Shown one piece after another: positions 12,801 to 23,375 of a stretch of 64,000 nt of DNA. This DNA comes from Panopea generosa (Eukaryota > Mollusca > Bivalvia > Adapedonta > Hiatellidae). Position numbers and translations under genes: made by a program. Where the stretch lies: assembly GCA_029582155.1 (NCBI GenBank), contig CM055907.1:27736932-27800931 (forward strand). Reading direction: 5' to 3'. The notes under the pieces were generated by a model. The model saw nothing but the letters and a program-made list of their open reading frames with translations, was not told the origin of the DNA and did not search any database. Position 1 is the first letter of the stretch. Each line of letters begins with the position of its first letter.

Positions 12801-15800
12801 TTTTTCTTTAAATGATCTAAAGGACAGAAGATTACCGTTTTCATTTATCAGATCATTGATCATTATTATACCTTTATCATACCATCTTTGTAAAAAACAC
12901 TTGACTTTCCTATCTTAAGGTTATTGTTGTACCATAGAGGTTGAGTTAAAAATTGTTTCCATGACAATGGTTTTGTAGCAGATATTAATAAATTAAGACT
13001 TTCATAAACATCTTTCCAGAACAGATTGCCTATTTTATGTAAATTATTGTTCATAAAATCATTACCAAAAATTAACATCTTTGTGGTAAAGGGATACATT
13101 TGTTTATGGATTTTCATACATTTTTTTCCATCAAATAAAAGTTGTCTTATCCAAGTTAGTTTCAAAGAACATATGAACTGTTTAATATTAATCATTCTAA
13201 GTCTCCCATATTCATAGCTTTGAGTAACAACATTTCTTTTTATTTTGTCTGGGTAATTGTCCCACAGAAAACTGAAACACATATTTTGTAACAGTTTAAC
13301 TTGATCTTCAGGCGGATTTGGTAATGAAGAAAATAGATGATTAAGTTTCGGTAAAGCTAAACTTTTTAAAACCGTTAAAATAATAACTGTTGACAAGGAA
13401 AATAGATAGTGTTGGTGAATTATTTTGTTAATTAAATTTTAACAGACAAGCAATAATGCATAATTTTACCACCCCTTAGTTTTAATTGTCTTCCATTTGG
13501 TACTTATTTCCTGAAAAAGCTTTTGTTTTAAAACAGTATCGAAATAGTTCAGTGCGCTGTCCCTCCAACAGCTCCTGTTAAATATCACAATGATGTGTCC
13601 AAACATATGTTTTTCACCATTATCACTGAAATTGCAGAAATCAAGGTAAAGTTTTGCTTAGTAAAGTGTTTTCTGTTATTGGGATCCACTAGGTGCAAGA
13701 CACACCTAAACAGTCATATGCCATGTACAGATTACAATATATATTGTTTTTAATTTATAGCTTTGTATTGGATATTCTTTTTTTAAACACTTTTTTTAAA
13801 ACACAAGTAAAACTGATTTTCGCTGAAACTGTCCTTATGGAAGCCACTGACTACTTCCCAACATATTCAAAGGTGGGAGACTAATGGCCCCAGAACAAAG
13901 TTAATGACTAATAATCTTAGAAACTGTGGTTAGGTGGGGATTCAACATCCCATGATGAGAGTGAGTTAGCTGGACCTGGCTCAGAATATTTAAAATAGTT
14001 TTCTTATACTTTTAATAAATATTTTTAGAAATGAATTGTTATTTTAAACTGTTTGTAGTGCCAGAACTTAAGAAAGCCTTGCAACTGCCTGAGGCAGATT
14101 TCAAGGATAAGTACAACTGTGATAAACCAACAACTAAAGACACCCATGTTGTGTTTGCCAGCTTCAGAGAAGTGAAAAGCAGTGCTGCCTTGGAGATAGC
14201 TCACAAACTTGGATACGCTAAGTAAGAGGGGTAACATCTGGGGTGATTTCAGTATATTAATGGTTGTATTTTATGGAGAACACATCAGTAGTATTGATTT
14301 GAATATATTAACAGTTGTATTTTATGGAGAACACACCAGACATATTGATTTGAATATATTAATGGTTGTATTGAAGGGTGAACACACTAAATGTATTGAT
14401 TTGAGTATATACATGGTTGTATTTTATGGAGAACACAACAGAAGTATTGATTTTAGTATATTAATGGTTGTATTTTATGGAAAAGACACCAGATGTATTG
14501 ATTTGAATATATTAATGATTGTATTTTATGGAGAACACACCAAAAGTATTGATTTGATTATATTAATGGTTGTATTTTATAGAGAACACACCAGATGTTT
14601 GGGGTTTAGTATTTTAATAGTTGTATTTTAGGGTGAACACACCAAATGTATTGATTTGAGTATATTTATTGTTGTATTTTATGAAGAACACACAAGATGT
14701 ATTGATTTGATTATATTAATGGTTGTATTTTATGGAGAACACACTAAATGTATTGATTTAAATATATTTATGGTTGTTTTTTTTATGGAGAACACACCAG
14801 AAGTATTGATTTGAATGTATCAAAGGTTGTATTTTATGGAGAACACTAGATGTATTGATTTGAGTATATTAATGGTTGTATTTTATGGAGAGCACAGCAG
14901 ATGTACTGATTTTAGTATGTTAATGGTTTTATTTTTCTGATTTTTGTCTCGCCACAACGAAAGAGAGACAAGATTAAGGTATTGCATATCCGGCGACGGC
15001 GACAGCGTGAAACATTTATATTTAGCTCCAACGTTAAGTTTTCGATTTTACACTTTTTCTCAACAAGTACAAGTGCTAGGACACACATAGTTACAACTGA
15101 CACCCTGCATCACATTATATACTGCAGAAGCTGAGTGTGACCTACATTTCATGGTCCATTGACATTATTTGATGCTGAATTTTGCATTTACCTTCAACGT
15201 TAAGTTTTTCGTTTTACACTATTTCTCAACAAGTACAAGTGCACGGACACTCATACATAATGCAGATGCGGAGTACTTTATTATTTTTTTATTTTTATTT
15301 TTTTTTATTTTTTTTTTTTAACTTAGAAATACTTGTTAAAGTTTGTTTTTTAAATACATTTTACTTACAAATACTGGTTAGTTTTGTGTGCAACTACCAT
15401 GAAGTTTATATCTAAAAAATCACTTAATGTATTTGATCGAACCATCACACAATATAACCTACAATATTTCTTAGTCATTAAACCTACTACATTAACCAAG
15501 TTAAATAACTCTTGCATGAATATAATATTTTAATTTTTTTCTCTCCTATGTGTGTATTAACAGTCAAAGTGGACACCGGGAGACATATCATTCCGCGGAA
15601 TTCTTGTAGTATGTTAAGAGCTCTATTTTATGGAGAACACACCAGAAGTATTGATTTGAGCATATAATGGTTGTATTTTATGGAGAATACACTAGATGTA
15701 TTGATTTGAGTATATATCAGTTGCTGAATTTTATGGAGTACACATTAGGTGTATTGATTTGAATATATGAATGGTTGTACTTTATGGAGAATACACCAGA

Positions 15801-16263
15801 TGTATTGAGTTTAGTATATTAATGGTTGTATTTCCAGATGTATTGATTTAAGTATATAATGGTTGTATTTTATAGAAAACACAATAGATGTATTGACTTT
15901 AGTATATTAATTGTTGTATTTTACGGAGAACACATCAGATGCATTGATTTTAGTATGTTAATGGTTGTATTTTATGGAGAACACACTAGATGTATTGATT
16001 TGAGTATATTAATGGTTGTATTTTATTGGGGACACACCAGATGCATTAGTACTTTATTATTACACAAAGGGAATTTGACATAGTATTGGAGCAGGTTTGA
16101 CTGAAGATTTTAAGTTAATGATTATTGAGTTCATTTTTATTTGACAGTTTTTCATGATGATTATTTACGGTAATTATTTGTATATTTTCACAGATCTAGA
16201 CAGTACAAGAGCGGATATGAAGAATGGAGGGCTAAACAAAACATTGGAGCTAAGCCCACATGA
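6659..16263 (+). CDS. single-domain rhodanese-like protein (TSTD1/TSTD3 type), predicted mitochondrial; four coding exons
   Basis: Exons 6659-6827, 9244-9402, 14059-14221 and 16194-16263 join in phases 1, 1 and 2 with GT/AG borders at every junction and give 186 residues ending in TGA. The ATG at 6659 follows an in-frame TAG at 6599 and has A at -3. Residues 1-50 are rich in Arg and Lys with one Asp, like a mitochondrial targeting peptide. Residues 70-175 form one rhodanese fold: LLIDVRDAKEI (85-95), the FPGAVINIP turn (101-109) and the C-terminal Y-x-x-G-Y-x-E-W. Rhodaneses move sulfane sulfur through an active-site Cys. Here the loop reads VVFASFREVKSS, with Ser144 where the C-x-x-G-x-R loop has Cys, and Glu and Lys in place of Gly and Arg. 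The protein may be non-catalytic or a binding module. Exon 1 is linked to exon 2 only by phase and targeting character. The gene spans 9.6 kb because of repeat-filled introns. Confidence 0.8.
7000..8370 (+). mobile_element. decayed LINE in intron 1 of the rhodanese gene
   Basis: The 125-codon frame at 7258-7635 begins with GITDHTMVVADSDIHPVYS, the S/T-D-H end of an APE endonuclease, then a linker with KPWVNSKLLKKKALQ. After several stops, RT pieces follow: KKALDPDCIPHNIVLK (about 7960), SDWRNAFISPVFKKGNG (about 8077) and ESGVPQGTVL (about 8270) with ...INDFPEDHT after it. The RT block between SPVFKKGNG and SGVPQG, including motif A, is deleted. The endonuclease end is partly duplicated at 7000-7125 and interrupted by a small inverted-repeat element. 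Same orientation as the host gene. Confidence 0.8.
7126..7229. mobile_element. MITE-like element with near-perfect terminal inverted repeats
   Basis: The left end tccgagacttctctgacc and the right end ggtcagagaaggctcgga are inverted repeats with one mismatch over 18 bp. They flank a 104-bp segment containing a T17 run, with no coding potential. The LINE sequence ctacagcagcca is found on both sides. Size and structure fit a miniature inverted-repeat element inserted into the LINE remnant. Confidence 0.65.
8380..9230. other. intron 1 remainder, nothing recognised
   Basis: AT-rich intronic sequence before exon 2, with no further exon or repeat that I can support. Confidence 0.4.
9244..9402 (+). 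CDS. rhodanese gene exon 2 (N-terminal half of the domain)
   Basis: Acceptor ttctgttccag, donor cag|gtacat. The first two bases (tt) complete the codon left by exon 1 to give Val, and the exon ends in phase 1. It encodes residues 57-109 with the rhodanese CH2A-like LLIDVRDAKEI and the FPGAVINIP turn. Confidence 0.88.
9901..10690 (+). repeat. dispersed mollusc-type element with about 140-bp internal repeats
   Basis: Starts with tagctcgactattcgttgaatag, which contains a short inverted repeat. It then has about five degenerate repeats, each with 'aatgaaacttcacatgtgtgtt', 'cataactctgggttgcattttg' and 'gttatggcccttt'. The same repeat text recurs at 18.24-18.85 kb. Short open frames in it are spurious. 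Lies in intron 2. Confidence 0.7.
10691..11400. other. intron 2 sequence, weak internal duplication only
   Basis: A degenerate duplication (10798-10846 versus 10954-10993, sharing 'actatagatc' and 'aactggtat'). No gene seen. Confidence 0.4.
11401..13405 (-). mobile_element. 5'-truncated LINE, ORF2 C-terminal half, antisense in intron 2
   Basis: Minus-strand frames 12866-13396, 12444-12863 and 12238-12510 read consecutively, broken by two frameshifts. They include VLKSLALPKLNHLFSSLPNPP, LLQNMCFSFLWDN, and the C-terminal zinc-knuckle-like SCTFCKQHIQNITHLFWEC. They end with LILHAKYYIYKCKL and, after another shift, KFEKYWNAYESLL with a stop at 12194-12196. This is the familiar region after the RT domain of non-LTR ORF2 proteins. 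The sequence down to the T10 run at 11401 may be its 3' UTR and poly(A) tail. No RT domain is present. Confidence 0.8.
13553..13645 (+). other. exon-like orphan segment in intron 2 (31 codons)
   Basis: Flanked by a cag acceptor and a gtaaag donor, 93 bp long and open in one frame: it begins CAVPPTAPVKYHNDVSK and ends ITEIAEIK. The text looks coding, but I do not recognise it. In the phase required by the rhodanese transcript it hits a stop after nine codons, so it is not a productive exon of that gene. It may be a relic of another gene or a poison exon. Confidence 0.3.
14059..14221 (+). CDS. rhodanese gene exon 3 (active-site loop)
   Basis: Acceptor ctgtttgtag, donor aa|gtaaga. Joined to exon 2 it gives NIPVPELKKALQLPE, matching the NIPVSELESAL region of human TSTD1. 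It encodes the loop strand HVVFASFREVKSSAA with Ser at 14160-14162 instead of the catalytic Cys. It ends in phase 2. Confidence 0.88.
14247..14931 (+). repeat. 51-bp minisatellite, first block
   Basis: Degenerate tandem copies of a 51-bp unit around 'ttgatttgagtatattaatg' and 'gttgtattttatggagaaca', in intron 3. As 51 is a multiple of three, it produces a long repetitive open frame that is not a gene. Confidence 0.9.
14932..15604. mobile_element. element inserted inside the 51-bp minisatellite
   Basis: Non-repeat sequence splitting the array. It starts near 'ttgtctcgccacaacgaaag' and a GC-rich 'ggcgacggcgacagcg' patch, carries a 165-bp internal duplication ('caacgttaagtttt' with 'tcaacaagtacaagtgc' at 15028-15075 and 15193-15243), and ends near 'gacatatcattccgcggaat'. 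The style (short GC-rich 'gcgacggcgac' block near the end) matches dispersed bivalve non-autonomous elements. Its ends are approximate. Confidence 0.5.
15605..16056 (+). repeat. 51-bp minisatellite, second block
   Basis: Continuation of the array after the insertion, same unit and orientation, about 9 degenerate copies, ending about 140 bp before exon 4. Confidence 0.88.
16194..16263 (+). CDS. rhodanese gene exon 4 (C-terminus)
   Basis: Acceptor tatattttcacag. The first base completes a Lys codon, and the exon encodes SRQYKSGYEEWRAKQN, the conserved final helix of TSTD-type rhodaneses (compare N-Y-A-G-A-Y-x-E-W), then stops at TGA 16261-16263. Confidence 0.88.
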
Positions 16264-16352
16264 CGTGTTGTTCCAGTAGTGAAATTATTGTTTGGAAATA
16301 TCGCATAGTTTAAGAAGGGATTCTGTGTATACTTTATTAGCAATTAGGGGGC

Positions 16353-16358
16353 AATAAA
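16353..16358 (+). terminator. polyadenylation signal of the rhodanese gene
   Basis: AATAAA 90 bp after the stop codon. A further AATAAA lies near 16443. Only the motif and position support it. Confidence 0.55.
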
Positions 16359-16639
16359 AATTTAAGTTTCTCAATTGTTTTGATTGGAGTTTATGTTAAA
16401 AATAGACAGTAATGCTTTGATCTCCTGTCTGTCTTCTTTTGAAAATAAACAACTGATCAACAGTCATTCATTTTGTAAAGAAAAAGAACTCCATTCAAAA
16501 CTTGTACCTCATAAATTCATTCTAGTATTTTGTAGTATGTTATAGTATACTGTACATGCTTTTCATATAATATAAACAGATTTATTCCCTACCTTAGATT
16601 TGTGCACTTATATTGTAGTCATATGATGTATGTCGTTTT

Positions 16640-17545
16640 TTTCCATTACAACTGTGATGATTTGCAGTGTTAACATGGTAATATACAATGTTACAATAGC
16701 AAGCTGAATTGTAAACATGGCAAATTGCAGTGTTACCATGATGAGCTGAAGTGTAAACATGGTAAACTGCAGTGTTACCTTGTTGAGCTTCAGTGTCAAC
16801 ATGGCAAAATGTGATGTTACCATGGTGATCTGAAGTGTAAATATGACAAATTGTAGTGTAACCACAGTGAGCTGAAGTGTAAACATGACAGATTGCAGTG
16901 TTACCATGGTGACCTTAAGTGTAAACATGGCAAATTGCAGTGTTACTATGGTGAGCTGAATTGTAAACATGGTAAACTGCAGAGTTACCAGAGGGCTGAA
17001 GTGTAAAAATGGTAAACTGCAGTGTTACCATGGTGAGCTGAAGTGTAAACCTGGCAAACTGTAGTGTTACCATGGTGACCTGAAGTGTAAACATGGAAAG
17101 TTGTAGTGTTACCATGGTGAGCTGAAGTGTAAACATGGTAACTGCATTGTTACCAGTGAGCTGAAGTGTAAACATGGTCAACTGCAGTGTAACCATGGTG
17201 ACCTGAAGTGTAAACATGGCAAATTGTAGTGTTATCATGGTGAGCTGAGGTGTAAACATGATGAATTGCAGTGTTACCATGGAGACCTGAAGTGTAAACA
17301 TGGCAAATTGCAATGTAACCATGGTGAGGTAAATTTAACTATGGCAAATTTCAATGTCACCAACTATTATGTGTAGTAATGGAAAATTAGTGTTGCCATG
17401 GAAAATGCAATGAAACCATGGTGTGTTGCAGTGTTACCATTAGTAAATTGACAGTTCCCATGGCATGCTGCAGCATTACCATGGTAAGTTTAAAGTGTTT
17501 TCATAGAATGCTGCAGTGTAAGTATGGTTAGTTGAAATGTTGATA
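16640..17545. repeat. 42-bp minisatellite built from two 21-bp halves
   Basis: Units such as 'agtgttaccatggtgacctg' plus 'aagtgtaaacatggcaaatt' alternate, each half keeping 'catgg' and often an NcoI site (ccatgg). Regular to about 17330, then decaying. Minus-strand frames of 120-135 codons are repeat translation (alternating MFTLQLT and MVTLQFA). Confidence 0.9.
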
Positions 17546-18140
17546 TGACATGATACAGTGTTGTCGGCCCAGATGACCCTGATTCCGTTGTTCTATTGTA
17601 AATTTTCTTTTGTATCATTGTCAAAAGTCTTAGTAACATTGTTGACAATAAATGCAATATGTATTGACAGTCTTTTTATATTTCAGTAATCTTTGTGACA
17701 TTTTAAACAGATTTTGTGACTTTGTCAACAGCCCTTGCACCATTTCCAACATATTTTGTAATATTGATGACTGCATTTGTGACACTGTTGATAGTCAATG
17801 TAATGTTGAATATATTTGTTTGTTGCATACAATCATGTGTCAACATTTATTGTATTTTTTTAAACATAAATTACACAGCTTTACTGACGGTGTTTCGTCA
17901 ACTTATATGTACATGTATTGGCCACCCTTGACTTTGGAGCATTGTAACCCTGCTTGTTTAAGGTGATTGTGACCTTCTTAATGACTGTATTTGAAATGTC
18001 TACAGCACTTGTTACTTTGTATATAGATCTTGTTGGCGATTTTAAAACCTTTCTTGACAGTCTTTTATAGATGTTTGTATATAATGTGATATTTAAAATG
18101 TAGTTTTCATAAATATAGTTTGCAGCAGTTACATTTTTTG
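17546..18140. other. intergenic, no gene recognised
   Basis: Irregular short repeats of the form 'tttgtgac...tttgt' around 17690-17800; no exon supported. Confidence 0.4.
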
Positions 18141-18144
18141 GTGG

Positions 18145-18990
18145 CCTTTTTAGCTTGTCTGGATGAAGTCCAAGGAGAGCTATTGTCATGACCCTGGCCG
18201 CGTCGGCGGCGACGTCCGCGTCGTCTGTAGACACCCATGTTAAATTTTGCGTTTAAGTTTCAGTTATCTCTGCAACCACTCATTGGATGTCAATGAAACT
18301 TTGCATGTGTGTTCACCATCATCAATGGAACACACAGAGATAAGAACCATAACTATGGATTTTGTTTTTGGCACAGGTATGGCCCTTTTTGGACTTAGAC
18401 ACCAGGTTAAACTTTGCATTTAGTTGCATTTAAGTTTAAGGTATCTATGCAACCACTCATTGGATGTGAATGAAACTTAACATGTGTGTTCACCATCGTC
18501 AATGGAACACACAGAGACAAAAACCATAACTCTGGATTGCATTTTGGCACAGTTATGGCCCACTCATTGGATATGAATGAAACTTTGCATGTGTGTTCAC
18601 CATCATCATTGAAACACACAGAGAGAAAAAAACATAACCCTGGGTTGCATTTTTGGCACAGCTATGGCCCTTTTTTGGCTTAATTTTCAGGTTAAAGTTT
18701 ATTATCACGTAAAATATCTATGTAACCCCTCATTGCATATGAATGAAACTTCGCATGTGTGTTCACCAACATCACTGAAACACACAGAGACAAGAACCAT
18801 AACTCTGGGTTGCATTTTGGCAGAGTTATGGCCCTTTAAGACTTAATTTTTTTTCGTTTGTACACACCCAGGTTAAACTTTTGCATTTACATGCGTCTAA
18901 GTTTTGGTATTTGCCTCCAATATCAATTTTTGCATTGCTAGTGAGTTTTATCCCATCTGCGAGCTTTGTTGTCTTCTGACAACTCTTGTT
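18145..18990 (+). repeat. dispersed element with GC-rich head and about 140-bp internal repeats
   Basis: Head: 'tttttagcttgtctggatga', 'ggagagctattgtcatgacc', then 'ggccgcgtcggcggcgacgt'. The body has four repeats with 'catgtgtgttcaccatcatc' and 'cataactctgggttgcattt'. The tail is 'gttgtcttctgacaactctt'. A truncated copy of the head lies in opposite orientation at 44.44-44.53 kb and the body repeats recur at 9.9-10.7 kb. This identifies a dispersed non-coding family. Confidence 0.7.
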
Positions 18991-19916
18991 AAACTTTACC
19001 AATAGCATGACATTTGTATGGTTTAACTGAGACAGTTTTAGTAAAAAACTGCTGGTAGATTTAATGACATTCTCAAGATTTTATAAACACCATCTATTAC
19101 TTAATAAAGATATTTTCATTGTTTACTACACATGGAACACTATTGAAAGTATAAAATATTTTATATCACTTGTGTGTAATGTACTATTACTGTACTGTGT
19201 ATTGTTGATCTGTCCCTAGTTTGTGCCAGAATGGAATATTCTCAATTTGTGTGTAGTCAGTCAATATTTATATAGTTTTGATTACAGATTTGTTTGTGTT
19301 TCCACCGTATTGTATTTAACCTTGTCACTTAACTATCAAGCTGTTTAACAGATTTTTTTTATTTATGTTACATATAAACTTAATAATTACATTTTAGTTA
19401 ATTACTACGTTTTGATGTTGTGATTTTGACGATGTTTTACAAGTCTTGCCACCTGTTTATGTCCTATATATGATCTGTTTCAGCAGGTATAACTGAATAC
19501 AACATTGTGTAGTGGAGTTAAGTTTGGATGATTGATCTTATTTTTCTGTGGAACTATGAAGCTCAGTAAGAATACGTGCCTTTGTTAATTGCTTTAACCA
19601 ATATTGTTGTATACCAGCCATCATCTTAAAGGAACATACAGCAAATTTTATCAGTTTTCACCGACCACTACTTATGATATTAGATACATGTATCTACTTG
19701 GTGTAACTATAAGTTCACCTGTGTAAATGAAGAGCTTTAATTTTGTTCCTGTTTTGGAAAAGGGGCATAACTGAATAATGAAAAGCCTTCTTTTTCGCTG
19801 TCAAAATGTATTTATTTTTATATCAACATTTTTTATGAGGTATAGGGTATGATGACAAAAAATTCCAATGATTCACAGTTTTATTAAAAAAGATATTCTG
19901 ACGGAAGTCATTGCAG
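18991..19916. other. intergenic, no gene recognised
   Basis: AT-rich, no exon or repeat supported. Confidence 0.4.
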
Positions 19917-20365
19917 TTATATCATACTAAACATTTGTCCAATAGAAAATGTAGAATATTATACTAAACATTTTTCCAATAGAAAATATGTAATAATGTG
20001 TGTAGAATATTAAACTAAACATTTGTCCAATAGAAAGTATGTAATACTGTAAGTAGAATATTATACTAAGCATTTGTCCAATAGAAAATATGTAATACTG
20101 TTAGTAGAATATTATACTTAGCATTTGTCCAATAGAAATTATGTAATACTGTAAGTAGAATATTATACTAAACATTTGTCCAATAGAAAATATGTAATAC
20201 TGTAAGTAGAATATTATACTAAACATTTGTCCAATAGAAAATATGTAATACTGTAAGTAGAATATTATACTAAACATTTGTCCAATAGAAAATATGTAAT
20301 ACTGTAAGTAGAATATTATACTAAACATTTGTCCAATAGAAAATATGTAATACTGTAAGTAGAAT
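19917..20365. repeat. 51-bp minisatellite (second, unrelated family)
   Basis: Unit contains 'gtagaatattatactaaaca' and 'tttgtccaatagaaaatatg'. The last five copies are almost identical, the first ones shorter and divergent. Shares its period but not its sequence with the array in intron 3. Confidence 0.92.
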
Positions 20366-21119
20366 TAAAAAATAAACATCTTAACTAGTCTTGATAATCA
20401 CTGAGGTAGTCCGATTGTTAGGAAAAAAACAATCAGAAAATTTATCATGATACTGCTAAATTTTTGTTCATCTTAGAATCTTCAAGATATTTGTCTTTTA
20501 GAAAAGCAAGCATCACAGATGATCAGGACTACATATCAATATATAATAGTGAAAAATAATAATTACAATTTCGATTTGTCCATTTAGCAATTTAATAGAC
20601 CAATAGATCAGTCACTGGCCATCATTATTTTATATTTCTTGCTTGCCTAAACTGTGCTTTAAAACTAAGCCAATTAATGGTAAAACTGCTTGTTCAGGAT
20701 TCTGTTTCACCAATGTATTCAAGTATATACTTACATACATAGGCTTAAAAACTAAGAAAAGCAGCTGGGAGATCCTGATTTTAGACTGGTTCCAGTTAAT
20801 CTGAATATGGTTTCATTGATATTGATTACATCAAAGATAAATAACCAGTCAAAACTGAGTCAAATATGTAAGTGAAACTTCAGAAAATGTTGGTGAAACA
20901 TAACTGTAACAGACATAATTATGTGTACACTGTGACCTCTTGAAACTTCAACATGCTTGATGCCTTCATGTTATATATATATATCAATTCCTTATATTTA
21001 AACATGCTTGATGTAGATACAAATTTATGTATTTGAACAAATTCTTCTTTCGTCACATATTTTGATAAGGGTGTACATTACAGTTAAATAAATGGAGCTT
21101 TAATTAAACATTTACTCTT
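20366..21119. other. intergenic, no gene recognised
   Basis: No supported exon, RNA or repeat. Confidence 0.4.
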
Positions 21120-21620
21120 TATAGTTGCCGCTTTGTGTGTTTTGTCTGGGCTTTTTCTATACAACCTCTGGTTGAAATTTTATGAAACTTACTAGAATGC
21201 ATCATTACCAAGTGCAGATGCACATATTGTCTTTGTGTTCTGGTTTGGTTATTTCTCATAGAGTTATGGCCCTTTGATTCTGTCTGTGACCAAATTCTTG
21301 ACCTCGCTATTTATCTACAACCCCATGTTGGAATTTTATGAATCTTGCTAGGATGCATCATTACCAAGCCTAGTACAGATGCGCATATTGTCTATGTGTT
21401 CCAGTTTGATGTTTTTTCACGGAGTTATGGCCCTTTCACTGAGTCTTTGACCAAATTCTTCTATGCTCTATTTCTCTACAGCCTTTGGTTGGAATTTTAA
21501 GAAACTTGCAAGGATGCATCATTACCATGCTATTTGGCTACAGCCTCTGGTTTAAATTTTGTAAAACTAGCTAGGATCTGCGCATATTGTCAATTTGTTC
21601 CGGTTTAATGATTTGTGAAT
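21120..21620 (+). repeat. degenerate dispersed repeat, about 165-bp units
   Basis: Three to four copies of a unit with 'ctctggttgaaattttatga', 'ggatgcatcattaccaag', 'gcgcatattgtct' and 'gagttatggccctttgattc'. The same family lies inverted at 35.94-36.54 kb. Confidence 0.8.
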
Positions 21621-21847
21621 GAGTTCTGTGAAGTGCAGAGCCACATATTGTTCCTGCTATGCAGTTTGGTATTTTTCGAGCAAGTAGCTGGTACAGAGTC
21701 AAACACTCACTTGGGGATTATCCATCGGTTCCATCTATATTTTCTTATTGTAAATTTAAAATACTGGAAATCCTTGTTTCTGTTTCTGACCTCAGTGTTA
21801 GGTACATGTATAGTATTCACTGTATTTATCAGTGCAATTGCTCATAT

Positions 21848-21873
21848 TAGTAGTAGTGGTAGTTGTAGTAGTG

Positions 21874-21911
<38 letters not shown>

Positions 21912-21933
21912 TGTTGTAGTAATAGTAGTAGTA

Positions 21934-21974
<41 letters not shown>

Positions 21975-22050
21975 TGTAGCAGTTGTAGTAGTGGAAGTAG
22001 TAGTAGTATGGTAGTAGTAGTAACAGTAGAAGCAGCAGGAGCAGCAGAAG
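21848..22050. repeat. (GTA)n microsatellite
   Basis: About 200 bp of interrupted agt/gta trinucleotides. Frames through it translate as poly-Ser, poly-Val or poly-Leu and are not genes. Confidence 0.95.
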
Positions 22051-22732
22051 TATTCAGAATTTCATGTAGGGGTGGGGGTGTAGTTTGTTTGCAATTTGCA
22101 TGTGGGGAAGGGATAATCATGATTTTAGAAAGGGCATATAGTATTATAAAAGCGGGCCAATGTTAGGCATCTCCCGCTCCCCCCCCACACTACCAACACC
22201 CACCTCCACTCACAATCTCTGGATTAGCTGGTGTTGAATAATGACACTTAGAATTCATCTTGGTTGTAAAGAATGGAAAGGAGAGTCTGTACATATATCT
22301 ATGTATTTATATGGACAAACAGTTAGGGTACTATGATACTGTTACAGTATTTAGTTGCATAAATAGTAATCACGAGACAGATGGTCCTCAGGTAAGAATG
22401 TGATTGCCTTTGATTATTTGTTGGTTGAAACTTGTCGAGTTGAAATAATGGGAAATTGTGTTAGATCTTAACTAGCTGTTAATGTGCCTTTATCTGCAGG
22501 GATGAAGAGGCCAAACCTGTATTTCCATTGTTTTTTACATTAATAATGTAACTGTAGGTTTATTTGAAAAATGGTATTTTATAGAGATTCTGTTCACTAT
22601 CCTACATTGTATTATGTCTCTGTAATGTAGAAAGCGTGAAGGATATTGGCATAAACCACGGCAAAAGATATACGTAGTACTGTTCTATATATGACTATTC
22701 TAAAACAGTAACAATTAAAACAAAATTTTTTT
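22051..22732. other. intergenic, no gene recognised
   Basis: Contains a G-rich patch near 22069-22080 and a C-rich patch near 22174-22205; otherwise featureless. Confidence 0.4.
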
Positions 22733-23375
22733 CACCTGTTCATGATAGAGGGACCTATTCATGATAGAATGACCTATTCATGATAGGGGTACCTTTTCAT
22801 GATACAGGGCCCTATTCATGATAGAGGAACCTATTCATGATTGATAGAGGGACCTATTTATGATAGAGGGTCTTATTCATGCTAGGAGGACCTATTCATG
22901 ATAAAGGGACCTATTCATGATAGAGGGACCTATTCATGATAGATGAACCTATTCATGATATGAGGACCTATTCATTATAGAGGTACCTATTCATGATAGG
23001 AGGACCTATTCATGATAGAGGGACCTATTTATGATAGAAGGTCCTATTCATGATAGGAGGACCTCTTCATGATAGAAGTACCTATTCATGATAGAGGGAT
23101 CTATTTATGATAGAGGTACCTATTCATGATAGAGGAACCTATTCATGACAGAGGGACCTATTCATGATAGGAGGACCTATTCATGATAGAGTGACCTAAT
23201 CATGATAGAGGGTCCTTTTCATGATATGGGGATCTATTCATGATAGGAGGACCTATTCATGATAGAGTGACCTATTCATGAAGAGGGACCTATTCATGAT
23301 TAAGGGACCTATTTATGATAGAGGGTCCTTTTCATGATAGGAGGACCTTATTATGATAGAGGGACCTATTATGTT
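22733..23375. repeat. 19-bp minisatellite
   Basis: About 33 copies by length of 'gatagagggacctattcat' with variants (taggagg, gatgaacc, tttatgat). Variants alternate with no fixed higher order. Confidence 0.93.

Noticed and set aside
21615-22166. 183-codon frame with poly-Ser
   Set aside because: Runs through the GTA microsatellite; flanking parts show no domain and begin in a dispersed repeat.
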